Positions 26,659 to 34,401 of a stretch of 64,000 bases of DNA are shown in pieces. How positions within the stretch are numbered: position 1 is the first letter of the stretch; each line of letters begins with the position of its first letter. Source of the DNA: Roseomonas sp. (GTDB taxonomy: Bacteria > Pseudomonadota > Alphaproteobacteria > Acetobacterales > Acetobacteraceae); contig JADCGF010000005.1 of assembly GCA_020249145.1 (NCBI GenBank), positions 124,001 through 188,000 on the forward strand, given 5' to 3'. The position numbers were made by a program, and so were the translations under genes. The notes below the pieces were generated by a model. It searched no databases. It saw only the letters and a list, made by a program, of their open reading frames with translations, and was not told where the DNA came from.

Positions 26659-27600
26659 TCAGGATACAGGGGTGGAAACGGAAAGCGGCAGGCGTTCGGC
26701 AGACCAAAGCCTAAGCGTCAGCGATGCGGGAATGCTGCTGACACGCGGCGCGGTGCAGCCTGCGCCACCAAGCCAGCCCGCCATCGCGGCATCATCAAAA
26801 CCTGGCCAGCGATGGGCATAGCGGTTGAGCAAACCGGCGCGGTCATGCGGCGCCAAATCCAGGATCAATAAGCGCCCACCTGGGCGCAAAACACGCGCAG
26901 CTTCGGCCAAAGCCGCGGCGGGGTCTTCGGCGTAATGCAGCACCATGTGCAGTGTCACGGCATCAAAACCGGCATCAGGCAAAGGCAGCCGATACATATC
27001 CGCCTGCCGCACGGCGATATGCGCGAGGCCACGTTCCGTCAGACGGCTGCGCGCCAGCGCCAGCATCTCGCGCGAGGCATCAATGCCGAGCCCTTCTTCG
27101 ATGCGCGGTGCCAGCCGTTCCAGCACACCACCCGTGCCGCAGCCGATATCAAGCAAGCGCCCCAGCCGCCCCGCCGGCAAGGCTTGCAGCAGGGCGGTTT
27201 CAATCGCCTCGGTCGGCAGGCCAAGGGCGCGGCTTTCATCCCAATCCGCGCCATGGCTGCGGAAACTATCGGAGGCAATGCGCGCACGTTCCGCCGCGAG
27301 ACGCGCCGCGGCGCGACGATCCGCCGCCAGCAAAGGGTCCGATTCCGGCAGCCGGGCCAGGACATGGCGGGCCAGGTCAGCCTCCGGCGCCATTTGGAAC
27401 CAGGCATTGGCGCCTTCCGGCGTGCGGGTCAGCAGGCCGGCTTCGACCAGAAGCTTCAAATGGCGGGAAAGCCGGGGCTGGGATTGGCCGAGAATCGCCA
27501 CCAATTCCGTGACGCACCAAGCGCCACGGGCGCAAAGCGTCAAAAGCCTCAGGCGCGTTGGCTCCGCCGCGCCGCGCAATTGGGACAGAACATCCTGCAT
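26659..27600 (-). CDS. ArsR-family regulator fused to a SAM-dependent methyltransferase domain
   Basis: 313-residue two-domain protein. The N-terminal winged helix (residues ~1-95) shows AEPTRLRLLTLC and LSRHLKLLVEAGLLTRTPEGANAW, the ArsR recognition-helix pattern. No metal-binding Cys pair is evident, so it is probably not a metalloregulator. Residues ~145-300 form a class I methyltransferase fold with motif I LLDIGCGTGGVLE and later VLRPGGRLLILDLAPHD. Proteins of this architecture sit beside methionine-cycle genes and are thought to sense SAM or SAH. Its operon with metH and the dyad just upstream support autoregulation. Confidence 0.9.
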   Translation of the reverse strand: MQDVLSQLRGAAEPTRLRLLTLCARGAWCVTELVAILGQSQPRLSRHLKLLVEAGLLTRTPEGANAWFQMAPEADLARHVLARLPESDPLLAADRRAAARLAAERARIASDSFRSHGADWDESRALGLPTEAIETALLQALPAGRLGRLLDIGCGTGGVLERLAPRIEEGLGIDASREMLALARSRLTERGLAHIAVRQADMYRLPLPDAGFDAVTLHMVLHYAEDPAAALAEAARVLRPGGRLLILDLAPHDRAGLLNRYAHRWPGFDDAAMAGWLGGAGCTAPRVSSIPASLTLRLWSAERLPLSVSTPVS

Positions 27601-27610
27601 GGGCCGTACA

Positions 27611-27636
27611 TAGACATAAACATATTCTTATGTCTA
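27611..27636. promoter_or_regulatory. probable ArsR-type operator (dyad)
   Basis: TAGACATAA and TTATGTCTA form a perfect 9-bp inverted repeat around an 8-bp AT-rich spacer, 11-36 bp upstream of the ArsR-methyltransferase start codon. Position, symmetry and AT-rich ACATAAA-type half-sites fit an ArsR dimer site controlling the regulator-metH operon. Confidence 0.65.
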
Positions 27637-27765
27637 GTCTCCGATGCAAGAGACGCTTTGCCCTAAGGGCCGGGTGCGTGTTTGCCTAACCCTACAAGAC
27701 TGGGATCCGCTGCCGGCCTTTCGTGTGCGGCAACTAAGGTCGGTCTTGAAGGGGCTATGCTGCCC

Positions 27766-28158
27766 TTAAGGGCGACGATTTAGGGTATTATAGTCTGCGC
27801 CATAGCCTGGCAGGTCAAAATAGTATTGCCCCGAGCTGAGCCGGTAGAAGGCGCCACATTCCCAATTTCCGCGCTCCGCCGCGATACACAGCTTCTCTCC
27901 ATCCAACTTCCAACTCCCAGCCACGGATGCCGGCATCATACGCATGGAAAAGCCAACGGTTCCGTCCGGCGAGAAAGCATAGCTAAGGCCCCCTGTAATA
28001 CTGTTGTCGAACCGTATTGGTTGTGCAAGCAGCGTTTGAATTTCCGCCACCCCCAAACGCTTCGCGCCGATCGGGGGTGCCGCCGGCGGTTCACTCGCAC
28101 AGGCGACCAATGACCCCAACATCATGCCGGACAAGATAAGACGAACATATGTAAACAT
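27766..28158 (-). CDS. small hypothetical lipoprotein
   Basis: 130-residue protein with a lipoprotein signal peptide (MFTYVRLILSGMMLGSLVAC, lipobox SLVAC, acylated Cys at residue 20). The mature part has YAFSPDGTVGFSMRM, GSWKLDGEKLCIA and WECGAFYRLSSGQYYF, a pattern of short beta strands with two Cys that could form a disulfide. I recognise no named family. ATG at 28158 was chosen because it begins the signal peptide; the frame extends 12 codons further upstream without one. It is isolated from the neighbouring operons by gaps of 165 and 199 bp. Confidence 0.65.
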   Translation of the reverse strand: MFTYVRLILSGMMLGSLVACASEPPAAPPIGAKRLGVAEIQTLLAQPIRFDNSITGGLSYAFSPDGTVGFSMRMMPASVAGSWKLDGEKLCIAAERGNWECGAFYRLSSGQYYFDLPGYGADYNTLNRRP

Positions 28159-28357
28159 GGTCGACTCCCATCGAAAAACGACAGTCTCGGCCACTGCGGA
28201 TTACGAGGCTACTGACTGCCGAGTGTATTTATTTTCTATGAACTGATTATGGTCATTCCAAGCCCAATGAAGTCACTTGGTCGCCTTAATTGCTGAAGCT
28301 CATTGATAGGCTGAGCAAAACGGTTGAAGGGCAAATGCTGAGAAACTATCTCATCTC

Positions 28358-28702
28358 ATGGCTTGGTCGCTCGATGCCCGTATTCGCGTCCATGTCCTGT
28401 CGCCAGGCGAAAGCCCCGCGCCGGGCATGGCGATACTTGCGGAAGCGCCTGCGGCAGCCCTCGCCCCCGCAATGACAGTCTTCACTCTTGAAGGCGCCCA
28501 TGCGCCAGCCTGCGCCTGTTGCGGCGCGCGCGGGCCGGTGGCGGAAGCGCTGGATCGGCTATTTCTTGGCCGGGTGCGGGGCGACTTCCCCTGGTTCACC
28601 GCCATCGCCGCCCTGCCCCGCAGCGCTGAGGGGGCGGAGGCGATCAGGCGCACGCTACGCGAAGATCAGGCCAGCAGCGCGCGGTTTCGGCTTGCATCAT
28701 AG
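28358..28702 (+). CDS. hypothetical protein with CxCC motif
   Basis: 114-residue protein not recognised. It begins with a possible fold of Val/Leu-rich strands, then an Ala/Pro-rich stretch. The central motif APACACCGARGPVAEALDRL holds three closely spaced Cys that could bind a metal. GDFPWFTAIAALPR and a basic C-terminal helix follow. GC bias at third codon positions supports coding. No clear ribosome-binding site precedes the ATG, so the start is uncertain. The 199 bp upstream (28159-28357) contain no gene I can support. Confidence 0.5.
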   Translation: MAWSLDARIRVHVLSPGESPAPGMAILAEAPAAALAPAMTVFTLEGAHAPACACCGARGPVAEALDRLFLGRVRGDFPWFTAIAALPRSAEGAEAIRRTLREDQASSARFRLAS

Positions 28703-28844
28703 GCTTGATTGACACGGCTTCCCCGCAACAACACGCGAGAGAGATGCGCTTCATGGCCCAGGATCAATCCACCACCTGCCCAAGCCTGCGCGGCGGGTCA
28801 ATTGAAACGGAGCACGCAGTCTAAGCGTGAGTCATGGCAGGGAA

Positions 28845-30197
28845 TCATGGGTAGCCGGAACACTCGAGTTTTTGTTTCATGATGGCGAGAGCGCGATGCA
28901 GCTCATCCAGAGATGGGACACCCAGACACAAGCGAATGCCTGACTCTGAGTCGGTTCCATCCACGAGAACCGACGCGGGCGCGGTCAACAGAACGCCTTC
29001 TTGCGCCATGTCCTCAACGATGCGCTCCGCTTCAGATCGTGGCATTGGCAACCAGACATGAAAACTCTTGCCGGAAGGTTCCGTCATCCACCTGGACAGA
29101 AAAATCCGCGCGACGGCCAAGCGCCGTAGTGCCTCTGCGCCGATGGAAGACAGCATGTTCTCGGCCGTACCATCGTAAAGCCATTGTTCCACAACAGCGC
29201 AAGAAAGAGCGGATACGGAAAGTCCTGTTGCCTGCAGTGCAAACAGGGCTATTTGGACAAGCTGCGGTGGAACCAGCAACATACCAACCCGCAAACCAGG
29301 GCAGAGGCATTTGGAGAGTGACGTTACGTAAAGTGTTCGTTCCGGCGCAAGGCTTACCAAAGCCGGCAAGCTTTCATTCTTCAGCAATCCATAAACATCG
29401 TCTTCAATGATGAGAATATTATACTTCTCACAAATCTTGATGATCTCTTGTCGCCGCATGAGCCCCATTGTCGCCCCGGTCGGATTATGCAGCGTCGGCG
29501 TCAGGCAAAGGGCGGATGGCGTTTCTTTGGTTTTGGCAAGAATTGCGTCCAATGCAGCCGGCATCATGCCTTCATGGTCGGTGGGGACACCCATCAGACT
29601 ATAGTTGCCGACCTGCGCAAGGGTTAATGCTCCCGGATAGGTCAAGCACTCGGTGAGGATAACACCGCCTGGGCGGCTTGATGTTGCAAAGGCAACAGCC
29701 AAAGCCTGTTGCGCACCGCTCGTAAGCAGAAGCTGCTCCGGGTTTGCATTGACACCGATGCCGGTCAGCCAGTTAGCCATCAGCATACGATGCTTTTCAT
29801 GCCCGGCAGGCGGCGGGTAATTAAGAAAATAAAACGACTCCACCTTTCGTGCCGCCACTGAAAGTGTGGATGAAAGCACACGCTCATTCAGCATGGCCGG
29901 AGGTGCATTGACTGAAAGGTCAATCACTGGCCCTTGCGGTCGCCTGCGGCCAATAACGAAAGTACCACTGCCTTTGCTGCTTTCGATCAGCCCGCGTCGT
30001 TGCAGCACACGATACGCTTTTGTAACCGTACCGACGCTAATCTTCAATTTCCACGCCAAATCGCGGTGAGCGGGAAGCCTGGCGCCATCTTCAAGCTGGT
30101 CGCTCAGGATGTCGGCAGCAAGCGCCTCGATCAAGCGCTCCGAGGCGGGCGCATCCACATCCTCAAGACGGGGCTTCAAGGGCGAGACAATACGCAT
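28845..30197 (-). CDS. MocR-type GntR family regulator with aminotransferase domain
   Basis: 450-residue MocR/PdxR-type protein. The winged helix (about residues 20-85) shows LPAHRDLAWKLKISVGTVTKAYRVLQRRGLI and SGTFV. A fold type I aminotransferase domain follows, with LTPTLHNPTGATM, IIEDDVYGLL and the PLP-Lys region YVTSLSKCLCPGLRVG. Such proteins bind PLP and an amino acid or amine and control adjacent genes. ATG at 30197 (AGGT about 9 nt upstream) was preferred to the GTG at 30209. It is divergent from lysE, which is probably its target. Codon use is noticeably less GC-rich than in the neighbours. Confidence 0.9.
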   Translation of the reverse strand: MRIVSPLKPRLEDVDAPASERLIEALAADILSDQLEDGARLPAHRDLAWKLKISVGTVTKAYRVLQRRGLIESSKGSGTFVIGRRRPQGPVIDLSVNAPPAMLNERVLSSTLSVAARKVESFYFLNYPPPAGHEKHRMLMANWLTGIGVNANPEQLLLTSGAQQALAVAFATSSRPGGVILTECLTYPGALTLAQVGNYSLMGVPTDHEGMMPAALDAILAKTKETPSALCLTPTLHNPTGATMGLMRRQEIIKICEKYNILIIEDDVYGLLKNESLPALVSLAPERTLYVTSLSKCLCPGLRVGMLLVPPQLVQIALFALQATGLSVSALSCAVVEQWLYDGTAENMLSSIGAEALRRLAVARIFLSRWMTEPSGKSFHVWLPMPRSEAERIVEDMAQEGVLLTAPASVLVDGTDSESGIRLCLGVPSLDELHRALAIMKQKLECSGYP

Positions 30198-30435
30198 CAG
30201 GCGTGTCACCTAAAAACTGTCGAAAACAAATTCTCTGTAGCTTGCTTCATAAATTCGAAAAAGTGTCATGAGACATTTTTCCATTAGTTGGAAAGCATGG
30301 CAACTCGTTAAGCTGGCCCTCGAGTAGCTGGCGCCGGTTCACGAGCCCGATCATCCATGCCTCTGCTGTGATGCTACCCCGGGTATTTAATCAGCCTCGG
30401 CTTGAGAAAGATCTGCGGCTTATCAGGAGCACCCA
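30198..30435. promoter_or_regulatory. divergent promoter region of the mocR/lysE pair
   Basis: This 238-bp gap separates the two start codons. Its mocR side (30210-30300) is AT-rich and includes GAAAAAGTGTC followed closely by GAGACATTTTTC at 30258-30283, an imperfect dyad that may be a regulator site. No gene is seen in it. Confidence 0.4.
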
Positions 30436-31068
30436 ATGCCGAGCCTTGACCAACTTTTCATCGCGTACCTGGCCTACTTCATTGGCACCGCTACTCCAGG
30501 ACCGGGGAATCTCTCGATCATGGCGACATCGCTGGACCAGGGGCGTCCGGCAGGAATGGCCATGGCGTGCGGTATTGTTACTGGCGGACAATGCTGGGGC
30601 ATCAGCGCGGCCATCGGGCTTGGGGCTTTGTTGGTGCTGTGGCCTTCGACATTTTTTATTCTGCGCATCGTCGGTGGAGGCTACCTACTTTGGCTGGCTT
30701 TTCGTGCCGCTCGGCAGGCCGTAGCGGGTATTGCGACACGCCTCCCAACCTTTGGCAGTCGCTTCCTTAGCACGTCACTTTGGCCGCATTATCTCCGCGG
30801 GTTCGGTATTCAGATCACCAATCCCAAGGCGATTCTTGTATGGATGACGACGATCACTTTGGGGTTGTCTGGCGATGACGCACCTTGGGCAGGCTTTGTT
30901 GTCGTCGCAGGTTGCCTGCTTATCGGGTTGCTCGTCTTTTTCACCTATGCGTTGGTGTTTTCGAGCACGCGCGTGGTCGAGGTTTATGGACGTATTCACC
31001 GGTGGGTGAACGGCGGCGTGGCGATTTTTTTTGCCTCAGCCGGGATGGCCTTGATGCTTGGCCTGTGA
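30436..31068 (+). CDS. LysE/RhtB-family amino acid exporter
   Basis: 210-residue inner-membrane exporter with about six hydrophobic helices. The N-terminal FIAYLAYFIGTATPGPGNLSI motif, the second-helix region GMAMACGIVTGGQCWG and the loop FGIQITNPKAILVWM are diagnostic of the LysE/RhtB family. It likely exports an amino acid or related amine. AGGAG precedes the ATG. The divergent MocR regulator probably controls it. Like its partner it has lower GC than surrounding genes. It is followed by the first repeat cluster. Confidence 0.93.
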   Translation: MPSLDQLFIAYLAYFIGTATPGPGNLSIMATSLDQGRPAGMAMACGIVTGGQCWGISAAIGLGALLVLWPSTFFILRIVGGGYLLWLAFRAARQAVAGIATRLPTFGSRFLSTSLWPHYLRGFGIQITNPKAILVWMTTITLGLSGDDAPWAGFVVVAGCLLIGLLVFFTYALVFSSTRVVEVYGRIHRWVNGGVAIFFASAGMALMLGL

Positions 31069-31088
31069 GTGATTTTTTGCGCATAAAT

Positions 31089-31193
31089 GTCGCATTTTCC
31101 GAGCGGCCAAGTGTGCCACTTGGCTTGAAAATAGTCGGTCGTTTGGTCGCATTTTCCGAGCCGCCAAGCGTGCCACTTGGCTTGAAAATGCTT
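31089..31193. repeat. two copies of a palindromic intergenic repeat
   Basis: Two copies, offset by 57 bp, start at GTCGCATTTTCCGAG and end at GAAAAT. Each contains an inner stem of GCCAAGTG (or GCCAAGCG) and CACTTGGC around a TGC loop, bounded by CATTTTC and GAAAAT(G) arms. They fill the gap between the convergent lysE and GNAT genes and belong to the same family as the repeats at 33.1-33.3 kb. Confidence 0.9.
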
Positions 31194-31200
31194 AGCCCCC

Positions 31201-31728
31201 TCAATCCGCCGGCAGCGTCTTCTCACCCTCACCCAGGCTGCGCTGCATCGTCACCACATCCACCCAGCGGCCGAATTTCATCCCCACCGCGCGCATGGTG
31301 CCGATATGGCGAAAGCCAAGCGAAACATGCAGCCCGATGGACCCGACATTCTCCGAATCGCCAATCACCGCCAGCATTTGCCGAAAACCGGCCGCTTCCG
31401 CGCGCGCGATCAATTCAGCCACCAGCGCCTTGCCGACACCCTGGCCGCGCACATCATCACGCACATAAATCGAATTCTCGACCGTGAAGCGATAGGCGGA
31501 ACGTTCCCGGAAGGCGCTGTAATAGGCATAGGCCAGAATCTCCCCCGCCTCACCTTCCGCGACCAGCCAGACATTGCCTGGTCCGGCCAGCACTTTCTTC
31601 ATGCGCTGAGCTATATCGGCCTCATCCGGCGGCACTTCTTCAAAAGTGCCGGCACCATGCAGCACGTGATGGGCATAGATGGCGGTAATGGCGGGTAGGT
31701 CAGCCGGGGTGGCCTCGCGAATCAGCAT
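31201..31728 (-). CDS. GNAT N-acetyltransferase, phosphinothricin acetyltransferase-like
   Basis: 175-residue acetyltransferase. IREATPADLPAITAIYAHHVLHGAGTFEEVPP at the N-terminus, YYSAFRERSAYRFTVENSIYV in the middle, RGQGVGKALVAELIARAEAAGF (acetyl-CoA binding) and the tail GFRHIGTMRAVGMKFGRWVDVV match the Pat/MddA group, which acetylates phosphinothricin or methionine sulfoximine-like amino acids. True specificity is unknown. ATG at 31728 lies 4 bp after the amidase stop, so the genes are translationally linked. A longer frame upstream overlaps the amidase and is rejected. Confidence 0.88.
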   Translation of the reverse strand: MLIREATPADLPAITAIYAHHVLHGAGTFEEVPPDEADIAQRMKKVLAGPGNVWLVAEGEAGEILAYAYYSAFRERSAYRFTVENSIYVRDDVRGQGVGKALVAELIARAEAAGFRQMLAVIGDSENVGSIGLHVSLGFRHIGTMRAVGMKFGRWVDVVTMQRSLGEGEKTLPAD

Positions 31729-31732
31729 GGGC

Positions 31733-32920
31733 TCAGCCCCCAATGCCGAGGGATGCCGCCAGCGCTTGCGCCGCCGCCAACACAGCACGGTCGCGCCCCG
31801 GTGCGCCCACCAGCGAAAGCCCAACCGGCGCACCCGCCACCTTGCCCGCGGGGATGCTCACCTCCGGCAGGCCGCAGAAGCCGGCAATGGCCGTGACACC
31901 CATGGTGCGTTCGCGCACCTTGTTTTGCTCGGTAAGTGAAGAAGCCAAAAGCGGCGCCGGCGCTGGGGAAGTCGGGTAGATCATCACCGCCCCGCCACGC
32001 AGCAGCGCATGGAAGCGCGCCTGCGCCACGCGGCGGAAGGCGCGGCCGGCGGCGGATTTCGCTGGGTCCAGGGCGGCGGCAGCGTCAAAACGCTCCTTCA
32101 CGCCGGGGCCGAATTTCGGATTGGTGGCGGCGATCCAGGGGCCGAGCGCAGTCCATGCCTGTTCAGCCTGGGCGCAGCGGAAATGTTCGTAGAATGCATC
32201 AAGGCCCTCAGGCGCCACATGCGTCACCAGGGCCGGGCCAAACAGTGCTTCCGCCGCTTTCAGCGCGGGCATCAGCGCGGCTACGGTTTCAGCTTCGGCA
32301 TTCGCCCAGGCTTCGGCCACCGAAATCAGCGGGCCAGACGCGCCTGAATCGCCCGGCGGCAACAATACATCGCCCACACGGCGCAGCATGGCGGCGTTGC
32401 GGGCAAACCAGCCCGGCGTGTCGTAATCCGGCCCCAGCGGGCAGGCGCCGGTCAGGCTGATGGCGCCCCAGCTCGGCCGAATGCCGAAAACGCCGCAAAA
32501 GGAAGCGGGGATGCGCACGGAACCGCCGGTATCCGACCCTAGGGCGAAATCAACCAGGCCCGCCGCAGCGGCAGCAGCCGAACCGCAGGAAGACCCACCG
32601 GGGAAACGGTCCGGCGCGGCGGGGTTTTTCGGCGTGCCCTGCCAGACATTTTCGCCGGTCAGGCCATAGGCCAATTCAACGGTCTTGGTCTTGCCGGTAA
32701 GCGAAGCTCCGGCCTGCAACAACTGCGTGATCACCACCGCGTCACGAATTGCCGGCGCATGGGTCGCCGCCCAATCAGGATTGCCATAGCCGGTGACGGT
32801 GCCGGCCACATCAAACAAATCCTTTGCAGCAAAGCTGAGACCTGCGAGCGGGCCGGAAGCGGCACCTGCGCGCATGGTGCGCTCACCCGGAATGAAGGCG
32901 CCAACGCTATCTTCGGTCAT
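31733..32920 (-). CDS. amidase signature family hydrolase
   Basis: 395-residue amidase. The Ser-cisSer-Lys triad is visible: Lys in FAAKDLFDVAG (~residue 34), cis-Ser in GGSSCGSAAAA (~109) and nucleophile Ser in GSDTGGSVRIPASFCG (~132). It is shorter than typical GatA and lacks a GatB/GatC context, so it is a stand-alone amide hydrolase of unknown substrate. It is co-transcribed with the GNAT gene immediately downstream. The 440 bp upstream hold no gene, only the repeats at 33.1-33.3 kb and a plausible promoter region. Confidence 0.93.
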   Translation of the reverse strand: MTEDSVGAFIPGERTMRAGAASGPLAGLSFAAKDLFDVAGTVTGYGNPDWAATHAPAIRDAVVITQLLQAGASLTGKTKTVELAYGLTGENVWQGTPKNPAAPDRFPGGSSCGSAAAAAAGLVDFALGSDTGGSVRIPASFCGVFGIRPSWGAISLTGACPLGPDYDTPGWFARNAAMLRRVGDVLLPPGDSGASGPLISVAEAWANAEAETVAALMPALKAAEALFGPALVTHVAPEGLDAFYEHFRCAQAEQAWTALGPWIAATNPKFGPGVKERFDAAAALDPAKSAAGRAFRRVAQARFHALLRGGAVMIYPTSPAPAPLLASSLTEQNKVRERTMGVTAIAGFCGLPEVSIPAGKVAGAPVGLSLVGAPGRDRAVLAAAQALAASLGIGG

Positions 32921-33102
32921 GCCAAACTCCCCTTGTCGAATATCCGCTGCAAACTGCGACGGGGGCAGGACAGAGGCAAGGGCAAAAAAAGCGGGACACG
33001 GTGGCAGGCCGGTCCCGACACATTAGGCTGTAAAACCAGCAACCTGGGCTCCTGGAACATTTCCGTTTCGCGTGCGCTCAACCGAAATGCTCCAGACCTT
33101 CG

Positions 33103-33337
33103 TTTGATCGCATTTTCCGAGTTTGATCGCATTTTCCGAGCCGCCAAGTGAAGCCACTTGGCTTGAAAATGCTTGTTTGATCGCATTTTCCGAGCCGCCA
33201 AGTGAAGCCACTCGGCTTGAAAATGCTTGTTTGATCGCATTTTCCGAGCCGCCAAGTGAAGCCACTTGGCTTGAAAATGCTTGTTTGATCGCATTTTCCG
33301 AGCCGCCAAGTGAAGCCACTTGGCTTGAAAATGCTCC
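33103..33337. repeat. tandem array of a 54-bp palindromic repeat (four full copies plus a 19-bp partial)
   Basis: Copies start with TTTGATCGCATTTTCCGAG at 33122, 33176, 33230 and 33284, an exact 54-bp period. A 19-bp truncated copy sits at 33103-33121. Each full copy carries GCCAAGTG, loop AAGC, CACTTGGC flanked by CATTTTC and GAAAATG. Copy 2 has one stem change (CACTCGGC). The array lies between the amidase start and the end of a small membrane protein gene. The open frame across it is a by-product of the period being a multiple of three. Confidence 0.95.
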
Positions 33338-33360
33338 GGCGAAGTCCGGCGCCTTATTGA

Positions 33361-33519
33361 TCAGGTAAGGTCGAGCAAAGCCGCCTTCACGCTCAGCGCC
33401 GCAATGCCAGCCGCCACAAAGGCCGCAGGTTCGCCAAAGCGCTTCGCCACGACATAAGCCACACCAGCAAAAATCAGCGCCCAACAGCCAATTTCGCCAA
33501 GACTTGGATTAATGGCCAT
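33361..33519 (-). CDS. 52-residue small membrane protein
   Basis: Short frame with good support: ATG at 33519 is preceded by GGAGGG 6 nt upstream and the frame ends in TGA at 33361. The product begins MAINPSLGEIGCWALIF, has one or two hydrophobic stretches (residues ~11-24 and ~31-50) and a central basic VAKRFGEP turn, so it is a likely hairpin membrane protein. No family recognised. It is upstream of the tandem repeat array on the same strand, which may serve as its 3' end. Confidence 0.6.
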   Translation of the reverse strand: MAINPSLGEIGCWALIFAGVAYVVAKRFGEPAAFVAAGIAALSVKAALLDLT

Positions 33520-33578
33520 GACACCCTCCGCAGAATGGAGAAAGTCTAACGCTCAAGCCATTATTGTCCAGTCATTTC

Positions 33579-34316
33579 TCAGCCACCCGAAGCCTCCTGC
33601 TGCCGGAAACTGGCCAAGGATCGGCGCGGGCTGCCATCCGGGCCAAAATTCGCGCCATCGAGCCAGGCGGCGATGGCATCGCGCTGCGCCGGCCATTCTT
33701 CGGCAATCATCGAAAACCAAGCCGTATCCCGCCGCCTGCCCTTCACCACCAAATGCGCGCGATGTGTGCCCTCATAGGTAAAGCCAAGCCGGGCAGCGGC
33801 GCGGCGCGATGGCGTGTTCAGCGCATTGCATTTCCACACCAGCCGCCGATAGCCCAGATCATCCATGGCATGGCGCATCAGCAGGAATATCGCTTCCGTG
33901 GCAGCGCGCGTGCGCTGCATGCGGGGTGAGAACCAGATATTGCCAATTTCGATATCCGCATGGGCCGGAGCAATCTGCATCAGCGTCAGCCAGCCATCCA
34001 CCGTGCCGGTCCGATGCGGGCGGATGGCCCAGGCGATAGGGTCATGCGTGGCGGCAAACCCCGCGACATGGGCGCGCATGGCCGCCGCATCGCGAAACGG
34101 CCCATAGCCCATATAGGCCCAGCCTGCGCCGCTGGTGTCGCGTTCCGCCGCGCGCCAAAGGTCTTCAGCGTGGCGGATATGGAGCGGTTCAAGATCAACC
34201 GATTGCCCCTTATGCGGAATGCGCGCCGGCAGGGGCCGCGGCGTGGCATCCACCAGCGGGCCGAGCGGGGGATTTGTGGCGGGGTCCCAGGGGACGCCTT
34301 CGGGCAGGTTTTCCAT
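33579..34316 (-). CDS. GNAT N-acetyltransferase, RimJ/RimL-like
   Basis: 245-residue acetyltransferase. After a 45-residue Pro-rich N-terminus (MENLPEGVPWDPATNPPLGP), the domain shows VDLEPLHIRHAEDLWRA, WAIRPHRTGTVDGWLTLM, IEIGNIWFSPRMQRTRAATEAIFLLMRHA (acetyl-CoA binding) and NALNTPSRRAAARLGFTYEG. The C-terminus has DTAWFSMIAEEWPAQRDAI, as in proteins acetylating small molecules or ribosomal proteins. The start at 34316 is used because the domain pattern begins there; an upstream in-frame ATG overlaps the divergent fpr region. The substrate is unknown. Confidence 0.88.
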   Translation of the reverse strand: MENLPEGVPWDPATNPPLGPLVDATPRPLPARIPHKGQSVDLEPLHIRHAEDLWRAAERDTSGAGWAYMGYGPFRDAAAMRAHVAGFAATHDPIAWAIRPHRTGTVDGWLTLMQIAPAHADIEIGNIWFSPRMQRTRAATEAIFLLMRHAMDDLGYRRLVWKCNALNTPSRRAAARLGFTYEGTHRAHLVVKGRRRDTAWFSMIAEEWPAQRDAIAAWLDGANFGPDGSPRRSLASFRQQEASGG

Positions 34317-34401
34317 AACCCCACATGAAACGGACCGGAAGCGCGATGCAAGCCATGATTGCCGGTTGCACGCCGCGCCGCGCCGCCGCAAAACAGGGGG
34401 C

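Noticed and set aside
28753..28824. 23-codon frame with plausible start, MAQDQSTTCPSLRG...
   Set aside because: Could be the remnant of a truncated gene at the edge of the MocR/LysE region, but it is too short and unrecognised to annotate.
33023..33484. Open frames of 80-153 codons across the palindromic repeat array, with a repeating HFQAKWLHLAARKMRSN peptide
   Set aside because: The 54-bp period is divisible by three, so any stop-free frame stays open through every copy. No RBS, and frames are open on both strands.
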